This document shows, one piece after another, positions 9,190 through 17,806 of a stretch of 35,199 nucleotides of DNA (position 1 is the first letter of the stretch; every line of letters starts with the position of its first letter). A model generated the notes under the pieces. The model made no database searches and was not told where the DNA came from. It was given only the letters and a program-made list of their open reading frames with translations. Source of the stretch: Fidelibacterota bacterium (lineage in GTDB: Bacteria; Fidelibacterota; Marinisomatia; Marinisomatales; JACNKV01); contig JACNKV010000090.1 of NCBI GenBank assembly GCA_014381855.1, positions 1 to 35,199 of the forward strand, written 5' to 3'. The translations under genes were made by a program, and so were the position numbers.

Positions 9190-10975
9190 ATCTCTGCCTT
9201 AATCTGTGAATCGCTTTCACAATTTTATTTTGAATATTGACAGGAGTGACCACATGTTTCGCGTGACCATGCTTCATTAACCAATCCGTTGTTTGAAAGT
9301 CTTTTGATGTTTTATGGCCTGTGTATTGTTCAATCACCCGTCGTCCTGAAAACCCGATATTCCCCGCATTTATTTCAAATAAGCGAGTCCCTCTTGATCC
9401 GTATCCAATCGCAACTCCGCCCAGTGTTGGGTCGGTAATAATCGTAATCACAGGGATTCCCGCCCGTTCTACACGAGTAAGAGCTAAATGCGCTTTGGGT
9501 ATGCTCACCATGGATGAACATCCTTCGTGCATGCGTGCTCCACCTCCCGCCGCTTTTAACACCATCGGACGATTTTCTTTGATCGCAATTTCTGCCGAAC
9601 GCCAAATTTTTTCACCGGTGGTCATACAAAACGAACCTCCTAAAAATCCAAATCCTGCTCCGCAGTAAACCACTGGTTCTCCCAATACTGTTCCGTCTCC
9701 TGTGATCATCGCTGTGACTAAACCTCGCACTTTTTGAGTTTCCAGTAATTTGGTTTTATATCCGGGAAATTCAAGAATGTCCTTATCTACGATGTATCGG
9801 GTTTCTTCGTGCTCAAGAAACGATCCATCGTCCAGAATTAAATCTAAATAATCCCACGCAGAAGGACGAAGATATCGATAACCGCAGGTATCACACACAT
9901 AATTATTTGCCTTAAGTTTTTCAAAACTGACCGGATCATACCGATGAATATTTTTCTCCGAATAACATCCTTTGTGGCGGTGAATAAATCCACTGGAGGA
10001 AGGAGACGGAAGCCTTGATGTTTTTCTCTGAATGGATTGTATTGTTTCTTCGTCCTCTGTATCCCAATGTCCAATATTAGACCAGCGTTCAATCCTTCTA
10101 AAAAATATATCTTCTGATGGAATCTTTATAAGTTTGCCCACGTGTTTTTCTAAACTTTTTTGTAGAGATAAAACTGCCATTTGCGGAAAGCGGTGAGCCG
10201 GGCCGTCATGTTCAGGAATCAACTCATCCACAATGCCTAATTCAAACCCCTCTTTCGAAGTAATTCGAGAAGCTTCAGCGGCTTCATTCGCTCTGCTTCT
10301 TGTATGAAATAAAATCGACGAACACGCTTCCGGGGTAATGACTAAATACGTGAAATACTCCATTGCAATTACAACATCACAGCCGGTAAGTGAAATAGCA
10401 CCGCCGCTGCAAGCTCTGTTGATAATAACAGCTAATGTCGGGACAGAGGACTCTACCAACCCCTGCATTGTCTCGCCGATTCTCCAGGCAATGCCACCGG
10501 CTTCGGATTCTTCGGTGGGGTCTGCTCCCGGTGTATCCACAAACACAATAATGAGTCGGTTTTCTTCATTCGCCATCTTTATTGCTCTTACCGCGCGTTC
10601 ATACGATGCTGGGGTCGGCATTCCGTGATTCCACCTTCGTACTTCTTCCTGGTCTTTCATCGTTTCTATTAATTCAGAATAATTTGATGTGGGACCTGTC
10701 TGTTGTCCAATCAGCATTACAGGATGAACGGTTCCATCAATCTTAAATTCTGCACGATACGTCTGGATTAAACAGGCACCGATGTCCTCGCTCGGTTCGC
10801 AACATGGTTCAACATTTGAGAAAATAGTTAAATAATCAAGATATTTCGGACGCTCAGGATGAAAGGATAATTTATACTTCTCGTATTCCGTCAGCTGATC
10901 TATTGCTTCGGGGGAATAGTTAAATTTTCCGCCTTTTTCAAACGGAAGATAATAATGTTTTGTAATAGTCGACAA
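9167..10975 (-). CDS. Fused acetyl-CoA carboxylase carboxyltransferase (alpha-beta)
   Basis: Transfers the carboxyl group from carboxybiotin to acetyl-CoA, giving malonyl-CoA for fatty acid synthesis. One 602-residue chain holds both subunits. Residues about 25-310 match AccA: FHPERPKYLDYL, VDTPGADPTEESEAGG (146-161), CSGGAISLTGCD (189-200) and ITPEACSSILF. Residues about 345-602 match AccD: GFGFLGGSF, AAGGGARMHEG (475-485) and TDPTLGGV. The zinc finger looks partial: CDTC at 361-364 is the second pair, but the first pair is not an obvious CxxC (a lone Cys337 near His332/His334). The start is TTG, since an in-frame stop lies upstream and no ATG is near. It begins 10 bases after the methyltransferase stop. 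No biotin carboxylase or carrier gene is nearby. Confidence 0.93.
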   Translation of the reverse strand: MSTITKHYYLPFEKGGKFNYSPEAIDQLTEYEKYKLSFHPERPKYLDYLTIFSNVEPCCEPSEDIGACLIQTYRAEFKIDGTVHPVMLIGQQTGPTSNYSELIETMKDQEEVRRWNHGMPTPASYERAVRAIKMANEENRLIIVFVDTPGADPTEESEAGGIAWRIGETMQGLVESSVPTLAVIINRACSGGAISLTGCDVVIAMEYFTYLVITPEACSSILFHTRSRANEAAEASRITSKEGFELGIVDELIPEHDGPAHRFPQMAVLSLQKSLEKHVGKLIKIPSEDIFFRRIERWSNIGHWDTEDEETIQSIQRKTSRLPSPSSSGFIHRHKGCYSEKNIHRYDPVSFEKLKANNYVCDTCGYRYLRPSAWDYLDLILDDGSFLEHEETRYIVDKDILEFPGYKTKLLETQKVRGLVTAMITGDGTVLGEPVVYCGAGFGFLGGSFCMTTGEKIWRSAEIAIKENRPMVLKAAGGGARMHEGCSSMVSIPKAHLALTRVERAGIPVITIITDPTLGGVAIGYGSRGTRLFEINAGNIGFSGRRVIEQYTGHKTSKDFQTTDWLMKHGHAKHVVTPVNIQNKIVKAIHRLRQRYETSQHV

Positions 10976-10985
10976 AACTAAGTTC

Positions 10986-12557
10986 TCAGTTTCTTTTTGC
11001 TTTTTGTTCTCTTTTACTCATGAGTGATTTCAGCAGATCAAGACAGGTATCCAGTTTGTCTGATATCCCCAAGAATTTAAACACAATTTCATCCACATTG
11101 CGACGGTCAGATTGATTTAATTCCATATTCATATTCAATATAGGGCGATGAAGAAATCCGTCGAGTTCGCGGGGAAATCTTACCTGCAATCCCTTAGGTA
11201 CCGGCAGATGGTTCAAGTCAGATTTAACCAGACGAATTGCTCCTCCGCCAAGTCCCTTTCGCCCGAAAATCTCCACCATCAGCCATATCCACGATGAATT
11301 AAGTATAAATGCCCAAGTTCGCTCATCTCCTTCGACGGGTGTCAATCCGTAAAATGTGTGTTCAAACGGAAGATTGTCTATATTGTGTACCGTAACATGA
11401 CGATGCCCTCTGAGGTCCGTCCATAATAACGGTGCTTTGCGAAGTTTGAACGGAATGTTTTTCCCCTCAATACGATAGTTGGCATCTTCTTTTTCAAAGA
11501 CAATGGATGTGATCTCTCTGGGTGTCCGTATAGCAGGAGTTCTTCCTTCTCCCTGTTCTGTGGAATAATATTTTTTATTGTTACCGGTAATCATCCCCGT
11601 TGACACGAACAATTGTTTTTCCAACGGACTTAATTTAGGGTTCTCTTGTATAACATCCATCAGCCAATCGGGGCAGAGAAACAGCGAGCCGTACCATCCC
11701 ATGCGAAACGAAGTAAGATCACGTTGAGAATACTTTCGTTTGATATTTCCGTTAGTAATTTGGATTTCCTGATTCGGATTCGGTTTTCGGTTAACAGCAC
11801 TCAGGATGATGGTGTTTATATCCTCAGAAAAATGGCGAGTAGATGATTCGGTTAAGGATAGAAGTTGCGCATGCGCACGAAATAGTTCTCTCAGAGAGTT
11901 TCCATAATCGTTACTCATCCACGCATTTGGTATGATAAATGTCGCGACACCGTTTGGAGCAAGTTGATCCATCACCTTAAGTAAAAAGTACACATAAACA
12001 TCCGACCGGGTAGATATCGGCAAGGTTTTCCGTGTGCTTTTTAAATAATCAGAAATCTGCTTTTTATACGACTTGTTAAGAAGCTCCTGACGAATATATG
12101 GAGGGTTCGCGATTACCACATCCGGTGAAACATTCTCAGAATTTTCAAGATAATCACCATGATACAACGTAAATCGATCACCTAATTTTTCTATACAAAT
12201 CTCAATCATTTCTTTATCAATGTCCCACCCGAATAGATGCGATGTCCACCAGTTGTCTTGAATCGTAAAACCATAGCAATCTGCCAAGCGTTGGAGAGAT
12301 TGAATAATCACATGCAAAAACACACCCTCTCCGCTTGCCGGATCGACATACGTGTAGGATAGTAATGTCCGGGTTAAATGCCAACCGACATCACCGGGGG
12401 CATATCCGGACCAATAGGCGTTGAAAGCGCTTTCATCCAATGATTGAATGTCGACGGACAGGCGATGAAACAAAGATTCTCTCACCATAAATTCGGCGAT
12501 AGGTTTTTTAGTAAAAACCACGCCTTCTTTTTCTCGGGATCGTTCAGTTAATATCAT
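10986..12557 (-). CDS. Class I N6-adenine DNA methyltransferase, Eco57I-like, solitary
   Basis: Predicted to methylate adenine N6 in DNA using SAM. The 523-residue protein opens with KEGVVFTKKPIAEFMV, typical of the segment before motif I. Motif I is DPASGEGVF (72-80), an acidic strand GWDIDKEM follows near 110-117, and the catalytic motif IV is ANPPYIRQ (150-157). The C-terminal half (about 250-520) should be the target-recognition domain. There is no PD-(D/E)XK domain at the N-terminus as in type IIG enzymes, and no restriction gene adjoins it. It may be an orphan regulatory methylase or half of a system with the unknown protein at 8689-9189. It leads a minus-strand block with accA/accD. 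Confidence 0.88.
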   Translation of the reverse strand: MILTERSREKEGVVFTKKPIAEFMVRESLFHRLSVDIQSLDESAFNAYWSGYAPGDVGWHLTRTLLSYTYVDPASGEGVFLHVIIQSLQRLADCYGFTIQDNWWTSHLFGWDIDKEMIEICIEKLGDRFTLYHGDYLENSENVSPDVVIANPPYIRQELLNKSYKKQISDYLKSTRKTLPISTRSDVYVYFLLKVMDQLAPNGVATFIIPNAWMSNDYGNSLRELFRAHAQLLSLTESSTRHFSEDINTIILSAVNRKPNPNQEIQITNGNIKRKYSQRDLTSFRMGWYGSLFLCPDWLMDVIQENPKLSPLEKQLFVSTGMITGNNKKYYSTEQGEGRTPAIRTPREITSIVFEKEDANYRIEGKNIPFKLRKAPLLWTDLRGHRHVTVHNIDNLPFEHTFYGLTPVEGDERTWAFILNSSWIWLMVEIFGRKGLGGGAIRLVKSDLNHLPVPKGLQVRFPRELDGFLHRPILNMNMELNQSDRRNVDEIVFKFLGISDKLDTCLDLLKSLMSKREQKAKRN

Positions 12558-12790
12558 AAGTGCCGGTTAAATCTACGACGTCTGTTTATTTTCTCTTAAT
12601 TGTTTTATTCAGAAATATTTTACACAAAGATTACTGAGTAACCACAGAGGGAAAACGGAGAAAAGCAGGAAGTTGACAGTTGGCAATAGGTAGCCAATCT
12701 ACAGCAGGCAAGCACTCTATCGCTTTAACACCCTAACACTAACTTAGTGGAATGGTGGTCCCCACGTTTTATTTCTGTCGTAGGTAAAAT
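12558..12790 (-). other. Intergenic spacer with repeat-like words
   Basis: This 233-base spacer lies between etfD and the methyltransferase gene. It has no coding frame of note. It contains GCAGGCAAGCAC at 12704-12715, shared with the repeat at 16701-16730 (reverse complement), and C/A-rich words (AACACCCTAACACTAAC) like those near 5030 and 6380. A short stem GTGG/CCAC near 12752-12763 could be a weak terminator for etfD but has no proper T-run on the minus strand. The methyltransferase promoter must lie here if it is not read through from etf. Confidence 0.5.
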
Positions 12791-14788
12791 TTACTCTATA
12801 TTCGTGGCAACTAACTCTGCGATATCCCGAACCTGAATATCGTCTTCTTTCCCCCGCACCTTCATAGCGTCATCCATCATTGTTGTGCAGAAATAGCACG
12901 CCGTTGCAACGGTTGTTGCTCCGGTTTCCATTGCATGATCGAATCGAAGATGATTAATCCGATCGCCTTCTTCAATGTCATACCACATATTTCCACCCCC
13001 GGCACCACAGCAAAAACTTTGATCTTTGCTCTCCTTCATTTCCTTCAACGCCCCCGGTTTTGTGATGGCTTGAATCACATTTCGCGGTGCATCATATTCT
13101 TGATTGTGCCGACCTAAATAACATGGATCATGATACGTCACCGTACCGGTTTCAACCTCATTTACCTTAAGTTTCCCTGAGGATATAAGTTCTTGGATAA
13201 ACTGAGAATGATGTTTTACTGAGTAGTTTCCATCAAAATCAGTATACTCATTCCCAAGGGTGTGGAAGCAGTGCGGACATGTTGTAACAATCGTATTAAA
13301 TGTATATTGATTCAGCGTTTCAATATTTTGCAACGCCATGGTTTCAAATAAATATTCCTCCCCCATTCTCCGTGCTGAATCCCCGGTACACATTTCTTCT
13401 TCTCCAAGGACGGCATAATCCACTCCGGCAGATTCGAATATTTTCACCATCGCTTTTGCCACCTGTTGATTTCTTGGATCATAAGCTCCCGCACATCCGA
13501 CCCAAAAAAGGACATCTGCTTCTTTCTTTGCTGCAATAATCGGCAGCTCGATTCCGGCATCTTTTGCCCATTTCGTTCTATCTGCTTGCGAAAAACCGTA
13601 TGGATTCCCGGTGTTCATTGTTTTTTCAAGGCTTTCATTTGCCTGGGTGGGTGGTTTTCCTTCTGAAAGAACAAGGTAACGCCGCAAATCCGTAAATGTC
13701 GGAATATGGTCAATCAATACCGGACATTCTTCCATACAGGCACCGCAGGTTGTGCATGACCATAATGCGGTCTCACTAATCACATCGCCCGGTAAAATTG
13801 TATTTGATTTGTTTTCAAGAAGCGTATTACGAACATCTGTAATTATTTCCATCGGGGAAAGTGGTTTCCCGGATGTATACGCCGGGCAAACACTTGTACA
13901 TCGGGAACATTCTGTACATGAAATACTGTCTAATAGTTGTTTCCATGTAAATTCTTTTACGGTACTGCTCCCTAAAGAAATCTCATCAAAATCAGCATCG
14001 GGGTCTTCCATAAGTTTGCTGACATACATCGTTCGTAATTTTCCTCGGATGTCTGTGTCTGTCAGAGCAACATTTACAACTACGGCAACCGCATGAAACA
14101 TTTTGGTAAGCGGTAAGACCGCAATTAAGGAAAATGATGTTAAGGCATGTCCCCACCAAATATACGGTTGGAGGAGTGCCCATGTCTCTGCATCAGTTAT
14201 CATGGATAAAGGATATCCAATCCATGAAAAGGAAGCTGTTAGCGGTTGTTCAATTGCAAGGCGTGAAGCTTCAGCGATGAATCCGCCTACATCCAGTAGC
14301 AGGATGAATAAGAGGAGTCCCGTATCGGCAAACAAATACCCCCGCCCGGTGAAATTATCCTGTGGCAGGAGTTCCGGCTTCATCACATGGCGGCGGTATA
14401 ACGCCATCAAGAGTCCGACGAACACCATCGCACCGCCTAGATCGTTTAGGACTGCAAACCAGGGCTCATCCATTTGAGGTAGAAAAGATGTAAACAATCC
14501 CCATTTGGTGAACATATCCACGGCGGTGGCAAAGATGAGCTCGAACATTCCCCACCCTAGAAGCAGGTGCATGACTGTCGCATAACTAAACCGCATTCGA
14601 TTGACTCTCATTTGGACAACCCCATAGATGAGTGCGTTACGTATTGCGGAAAAATACGTTACTCGGGGGCGCGTTTCTTCTTTGCCGATTTTAACGACAA
14701 AAAATCGCTGAAGATTATAAATAAATAATGCGATGGCTGAAAATCCAAACGCATACATGATATTTGGGACATGATGCACGCTGTCCAT
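12791..14788 (-). CDS. etfD: Membrane Fe-S oxidoreductase partner of ETF (EtfD/FadF-like)
   Basis: Likely moves electrons from ETF into the quinone pool at the cytoplasmic membrane. The 665-residue protein starts with about five hydrophobic segments (roughly 8-30, 68-92, 113-132, 152-172, 208-240), like the NarI/cytochrome b-type subunit of this family. Next come two 4Fe-4S motifs, CTECSRCTSVCP (291-302) and CTTCGACMEECP (345-356). Two cysteine-rich CCG-type domains follow, with TCPHC (503-507), HDPCYLGRH (553-561), CCGAGGGNMW (593-602) and ACYFC near 630. This layout is the heterodisulfide-reductase-related protein usually found next to etfAB in menaquinone users. It starts 33 bases after etfA, with a possible site at AAGGAG. 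Confidence 0.92.
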   Translation of the reverse strand: MDSVHHVPNIMYAFGFSAIALFIYNLQRFFVVKIGKEETRPRVTYFSAIRNALIYGVVQMRVNRMRFSYATVMHLLLGWGMFELIFATAVDMFTKWGLFTSFLPQMDEPWFAVLNDLGGAMVFVGLLMALYRRHVMKPELLPQDNFTGRGYLFADTGLLLFILLLDVGGFIAEASRLAIEQPLTASFSWIGYPLSMITDAETWALLQPYIWWGHALTSFSLIAVLPLTKMFHAVAVVVNVALTDTDIRGKLRTMYVSKLMEDPDADFDEISLGSSTVKEFTWKQLLDSISCTECSRCTSVCPAYTSGKPLSPMEIITDVRNTLLENKSNTILPGDVISETALWSCTTCGACMEECPVLIDHIPTFTDLRRYLVLSEGKPPTQANESLEKTMNTGNPYGFSQADRTKWAKDAGIELPIIAAKKEADVLFWVGCAGAYDPRNQQVAKAMVKIFESAGVDYAVLGEEEMCTGDSARRMGEEYLFETMALQNIETLNQYTFNTIVTTCPHCFHTLGNEYTDFDGNYSVKHHSQFIQELISSGKLKVNEVETGTVTYHDPCYLGRHNQEYDAPRNVIQAITKPGALKEMKESKDQSFCCGAGGGNMWYDIEEGDRINHLRFDHAMETGATTVATACYFCTTMMDDAMKVRGKEDDIQVRDIAELVATNIE

Positions 14789-14821
14789 AATCTACTCCTT
14801 GTTAAGTTGCTGTACCGTAAT

Positions 14822-15793
14822 TTACTGTTCGATCGCCTCCGTCAGCTTCGGTAAAATCTCCAGGATATCACCTACCACGCCGTAGTCGGCAATCTCAAAA
14901 ATCGGGGCCTCCGCATCTTTGTTAATTGCCACGATATTCTTTGATCCTTTCATCCCGACAATATGTTGAATTGCTCCTGATATCCCAAGCGCTAAATAAA
15001 GTTTTGGGGCAACACTTTGTCCTGAACTCCCCACCTGTCGGAACGTCGGTAACCAGCCTGCATCTACGATGGGTCGGGAAGAGCCAACTTCAGCATTCAG
15101 AGATTTCGCCAACGCTTCCACGAGCGGAATATTTTCTTCCTTACCGATTCCTCGTCCCACAGACACAATTACTTCTGCACCGGATAAATCTACTCCCCCC
15201 GACTCTTCCTGAAACGGTGGTTCAGAGACAGTACTAATCATGGATGCACCCAGTTCAACTTCAACGGATCGAGTCTCTGCACTTCCGGAGATCACAGAAT
15301 CTTCCGGATAAGCCGCTGCCTGAAAACTGACGATGGCCGTCTCTCCTCCCGTTGGAGTGATATCACTTATAAGCTTCCCGTTATAAACCATTCGGGTAAA
15401 CACCGGAGATTCTCCTTCCGCTTTTACGGAAATCACATCCGAAATATACGGAATTGTTAACTGAGCACTTACTTTCGGCACCCAATCCCGCGCTTGATAC
15501 GTGTATCCCATCACCACATAGCTTGGAGATTCCTGTGCAATAATCTGTTTCAGCGCTTCTGTGTAACCATCTGCAGAGTATTCCGATAACAAATCGTGTT
15601 CAAGTGTCAGTACTTCTCCCACATCCAACGCGGAGGCATTTTCGGCGAGCGATTTAGCATCTTTGCCCATGACTAACACTGCGGTGGTTAAGTTTAATTC
15701 CTTTGCCATAGATTGAGCAGCTGCAACAGCTTCTAAACTCATCCGATGTGCCTGCCCCTCTTTTGCTTCAAATACAATTAGAATATCCATCAT
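14822..15793 (-). CDS. etfA: Electron transfer flavoprotein alpha subunit
   Basis: Carries FAD and accepts electrons from acyl-CoA and related dehydrogenases, in complex with EtfB. The 323-residue length is normal. The C-terminal FAD domain is clear: GSSRPIVDAGW, then GSSGQSVAPKLYLALGISG and AIQHIVGMK, then INKDAEAPIFEIADYGVVGD. The N-terminal half is the usual variable Rossmann-like domain. It follows etfB after five bases and precedes the membrane oxidoreductase gene, so the three are almost certainly one transcript. No unusual residues were noted. Confidence 0.97.
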   Translation of the reverse strand: MMDILIVFEAKEGQAHRMSLEAVAAAQSMAKELNLTTAVLVMGKDAKSLAENASALDVGEVLTLEHDLLSEYSADGYTEALKQIIAQESPSYVVMGYTYQARDWVPKVSAQLTIPYISDVISVKAEGESPVFTRMVYNGKLISDITPTGGETAIVSFQAAAYPEDSVISGSAETRSVEVELGASMISTVSEPPFQEESGGVDLSGAEVIVSVGRGIGKEENIPLVEALAKSLNAEVGSSRPIVDAGWLPTFRQVGSSGQSVAPKLYLALGISGAIQHIVGMKGSKNIVAINKDAEAPIFEIADYGVVGDILEILPKLTEAIEQ

Positions 15794-15798
15794 TCCTC

Positions 15799-16572
15799 CT
15801 ACAGAACTTTTGCTTCAGATTTAAAAACATCCACCAATCGTGATACAATTTCCTGTGTATCACCTTCAATCATTTCAGTGCGCTTATCTTTATGCTGGAC
15901 ATACATTTTCGATAACGATTGCAGGGAATCCCCTGTCATCAGTTCATCCTTTTGCAATTCTCGTATTTCTTTCCGTTTCGCACTCATGATTCCTTTTAGA
16001 GATGCATACCGTGGCTGGTTAATCCCTGATTGAATTGTAACACAGGCCGGAAGCGATAAGGTCACCCATTGGAACCATCCCGATTCCAACTCTCTTTTGA
16101 CTTTTAGATTTTCGCCTTGGATCTCTGTTTCAACCACCATGGTCGCGGTTGACATTCCCAATAATTCTCCCAAAATTAATCCTGTTTGTCCGGTACTCAT
16201 ATCATCTGATTGAAGTCCGGATAACACCAGATCAAAGCCTTCATCTTTAACCGCTTCATTAAAAAGGGTTGCTAAAATATACGGGTCAGACTCATGCGAA
16301 GATGATTCCACAATATGAATTCCACGATCGGCTCCCTTGGATAACGCTTCACGAATTATTTTTGGCGTCCGATCTGCAGGCCCCATACTAATCGCCACAA
16401 CTTCACCCTCTCCGGATTGTTCCTTTATTTGAAGTGCTTCTTCCAGGGCGTAGGAATCATTCTCATTCATTTCAAAATTTAGGGAACCTTCTTCTACCCA
16501 TAACTGATCGGGGTTTACCCTTAACGATGAGTCACTAACCGGGACTTGTTTAACTAATACACCTATTTTCAT
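15799..16572 (-). CDS. etfB: Electron transfer flavoprotein beta subunit
   Basis: Partner of EtfA; binds AMP and docks dehydrogenases. The 257-residue protein begins MKIGVLVKQVPVSDSSLRV and has the family pattern NENDSYALEEALQIKE, LSGLQSDDMSTGQTG (the AMP-binding and signature region, about 128-142) and LPACVTIQSGINQPRYASLKG near 175-195. A strong Shine-Dalgarno, GGAGAG, lies five to six bases before the ATG. It is the first gene of etfB-etfA-etfD. A TetR-type palindrome lies 58-84 bases upstream of its start, so the operon is probably repressed by a regulator not encoded in this window. Confidence 0.97.
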   Translation of the reverse strand: MKIGVLVKQVPVSDSSLRVNPDQLWVEEGSLNFEMNENDSYALEEALQIKEQSGEGEVVAISMGPADRTPKIIREALSKGADRGIHIVESSSHESDPYILATLFNEAVKDEGFDLVLSGLQSDDMSTGQTGLILGELLGMSTATMVVETEIQGENLKVKRELESGWFQWVTLSLPACVTIQSGINQPRYASLKGIMSAKRKEIRELQKDELMTGDSLQSLSKMYVQHKDKRTEMIEGDTQEIVSRLVDVFKSEAKVL

Positions 16573-16630
16573 TAGACTCTCCTCTATTCGGATTTAATTG
16601 TTTTTTATTAAGATTCATAAATTCATCATA

Positions 16631-16656
16631 AACTAGACCGACTGGTCGGTATAGTT
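16631..16656. promoter_or_regulatory. TetR-family-type operator upstream of etfBAD
   Basis: The core ACCGAC-TG-GTCGGT (16637-16650) is a perfect inverted repeat with a two-base centre. It extends outward as AACTA...TAGTT, with one mismatch pair, to a 26-bp near-palindrome. Half-sites of the GACCGAC type are common operators of TetR-family repressors. Its place 58-84 bases before the etfB ATG suits repression of an operon that receives electrons from beta-oxidation. The regulator's identity is inferred; no tetR gene is in the window. Confidence 0.72.
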
Positions 16657-16700
16657 TACGGGAATTTGGATTTTTATTCAAGATAATTTTGTCTGTTTTT

Positions 16701-16763
16701 AAGTGCTAATGTGTTCGGGTGCTTGCCTGCCCGGGGCAGACGGGCCCGCCGTTTTTTTGGCGG
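16701..16763 (-). repeat. Dispersed repeat, copy B, with GC-rich palindromes
   Basis: Positions 16701-16725 are the exact reverse complement of 6371-6395. The repeat is followed by a GC-rich segment with CTGCCCGGGGCAG (16727-16739, palindrome with a one-base centre) and a hairpin CCGCC/GGCGG (16746-16750 and 16759-16763) closing a GTTTTTTT loop. The local composition is far more GC-rich than the flanks. It lies in the non-coding gap between etfB and the small membrane ORF. It may be a non-autonomous repeat element. Confidence 0.8.
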
Positions 16764-16829
16764 ATTAGAGTGCTCACTATTTTCTACTTTTCACTTTCTA
16801 CTCAGAGAACGTAATTTGCCATCCGTCTT

Positions 16830-16949
16830 ATGAATACATTTGTTCTTACACTTCTCTCCGGCTTCTTTGTTATTGCCGGCATAATCATCTTGCTTTGGAC
16901 ATTAAAACGCTGGATCGAAACCCGTGACTGGGATAAAAAATCTAAATAG
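16830..16949 (+). CDS. Small single-pass membrane protein, 39 aa
   Basis: A 39-codon frame starts MNTFVLTLLSGFFVIAGI, continues with a hydrophobic run to residue 23, then the basic/aromatic segment LKRWIETRDWDKKSK. The layout (short N-terminus, one transmembrane helix of about 20 residues, charged C-terminal tail) is typical of small membrane proteins and unlikely from random AT-rich DNA. There is no clear Shine-Dalgarno. It is the only plus-strand gene in the right half and ends 11 bases before the convergent deacetylase gene. Function unknown. It fills part of the 388-base gap 16573-16960, whose other contents are the operator and repeat. Confidence 0.55.
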   Translation: MNTFVLTLLSGFFVIAGIIILLWTLKRWIETRDWDKKSK

Positions 16950-16960
16950 ATTTGTCCTCG

Positions 16961-17806
16961 TTAATGTCGCTGTAATTCTTGATTTATTATCTCTGAGACA
17001 AATCTAAACTGAAAACCCTGCTCTTTCATTTTTGGAATTTCTTCTTTCAAAACATGAAGTGTTTCTTTCTTAACGTGACCAATTCCGACAGCCATCCCCT
17101 GTTCTTCAGCTAAAAGTGCCAACTCATTGAGCTGCTTATAAATCAACCCCGGGTCAAAATCATTATCCAAAAAGACATGTCTTCGTATATTGGGGACCAT
17201 TGCTTTGTCCATAACACGTTGAGCAATCGTATTGGATGTTGTTCGGCTGTCAACAAAATATGATTGGTGACGCAAGAGGACATCACTGACCACACGCATT
17301 ACCCGAGGATCTTCTGTTGCTTTTGATCCCTGGTGATTATTCATCCCGATTGCTTGGGGAAGATGAGAAAATGCTCTTTCTGTAACCTCCTCAATTTCTG
17401 CACTGGTCATTTCCGTCATTAAGCGATATTCCGCCTCACCCTTAGACGCAACGTGCGATTCCATTGGCATGTGAATAATCACTTCGTACCCGACATTTTG
17501 TGCGTTTTTTGCAAACGACTGACTGTTCTCATGACCCGGAATTACAGCATACGTCAAGCGTGCATCTAAATCCAAAAAACCTTCGGAGACGACATCGTTC
17601 CGGTATCCAAAATCATCAATAACAATGGCTATTATTCCTCGAACTTTTGGGGAAGTGTCCGAAAGTGACTCATCAGGAGTAGCCGGAGGAACTTCTTTTG
17701 GTGATATCCAAAATACATACCAAAATAGTGTCAACAGAATAATCCCAAGGAAGGCAAACGGTAAAATTTGGTTTAGAATGAATTGGTTTTGTTGTCTCTG
17801 TTTCAT
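16961..17806 (-). CDS. Divergent polysaccharide deacetylase (YibQ-like)
   Basis: A predicted periplasmic carbohydrate-esterase-fold protein of 281 residues anchored by one N-terminal helix (about 12-32, FAFLGIILLTLFWYVFWI), followed by a Pro/Ser-rich linker. The NodB-like core has AIVIDDFGYR (catalytic-type Asp pair), LTYAVIPGHENS, VIIHMPMES, NNHQGSKAT and GIGHVKKETL near the C-terminus, the set seen in the divergent YibQ/DUF610 family. The true substrate of that family is not known to me. The ATG overlaps the stop of the PorV-like gene by one base (TGATG), so translation is coupled. A TTG one codon upstream is less likely. It is the last gene of the secretion block. Confidence 0.88.
   Translation of the reverse strand: MKQRQQNQFILNQILPFAFLGIILLTLFWYVFWISPKEVPPATPDESLSDTSPKVRGIIAIVIDDFGYRNDVVSEGFLDLDARLTYAVIPGHENSQSFAKNAQNVGYEVIIHMPMESHVASKGEAEYRLMTEMTSAEIEEVTERAFSHLPQAIGMNNHQGSKATEDPRVMRVVSDVLLRHQSYFVDSRTTSNTIAQRVMDKAMVPNIRRHVFLDNDFDPGLIYKQLNELALLAEEQGMAVGIGHVKKETLHVLKEEIPKMKEQGFQFRFVSEIINQELQRH

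Noticed and set aside
16746..16763. CCGCC-GTTTTTTT-GGCGG as an intrinsic terminator.
   Set aside because: The T-run is in the loop, not after the stem, and no gene ends there in the needed direction; treated as part of the repeat.
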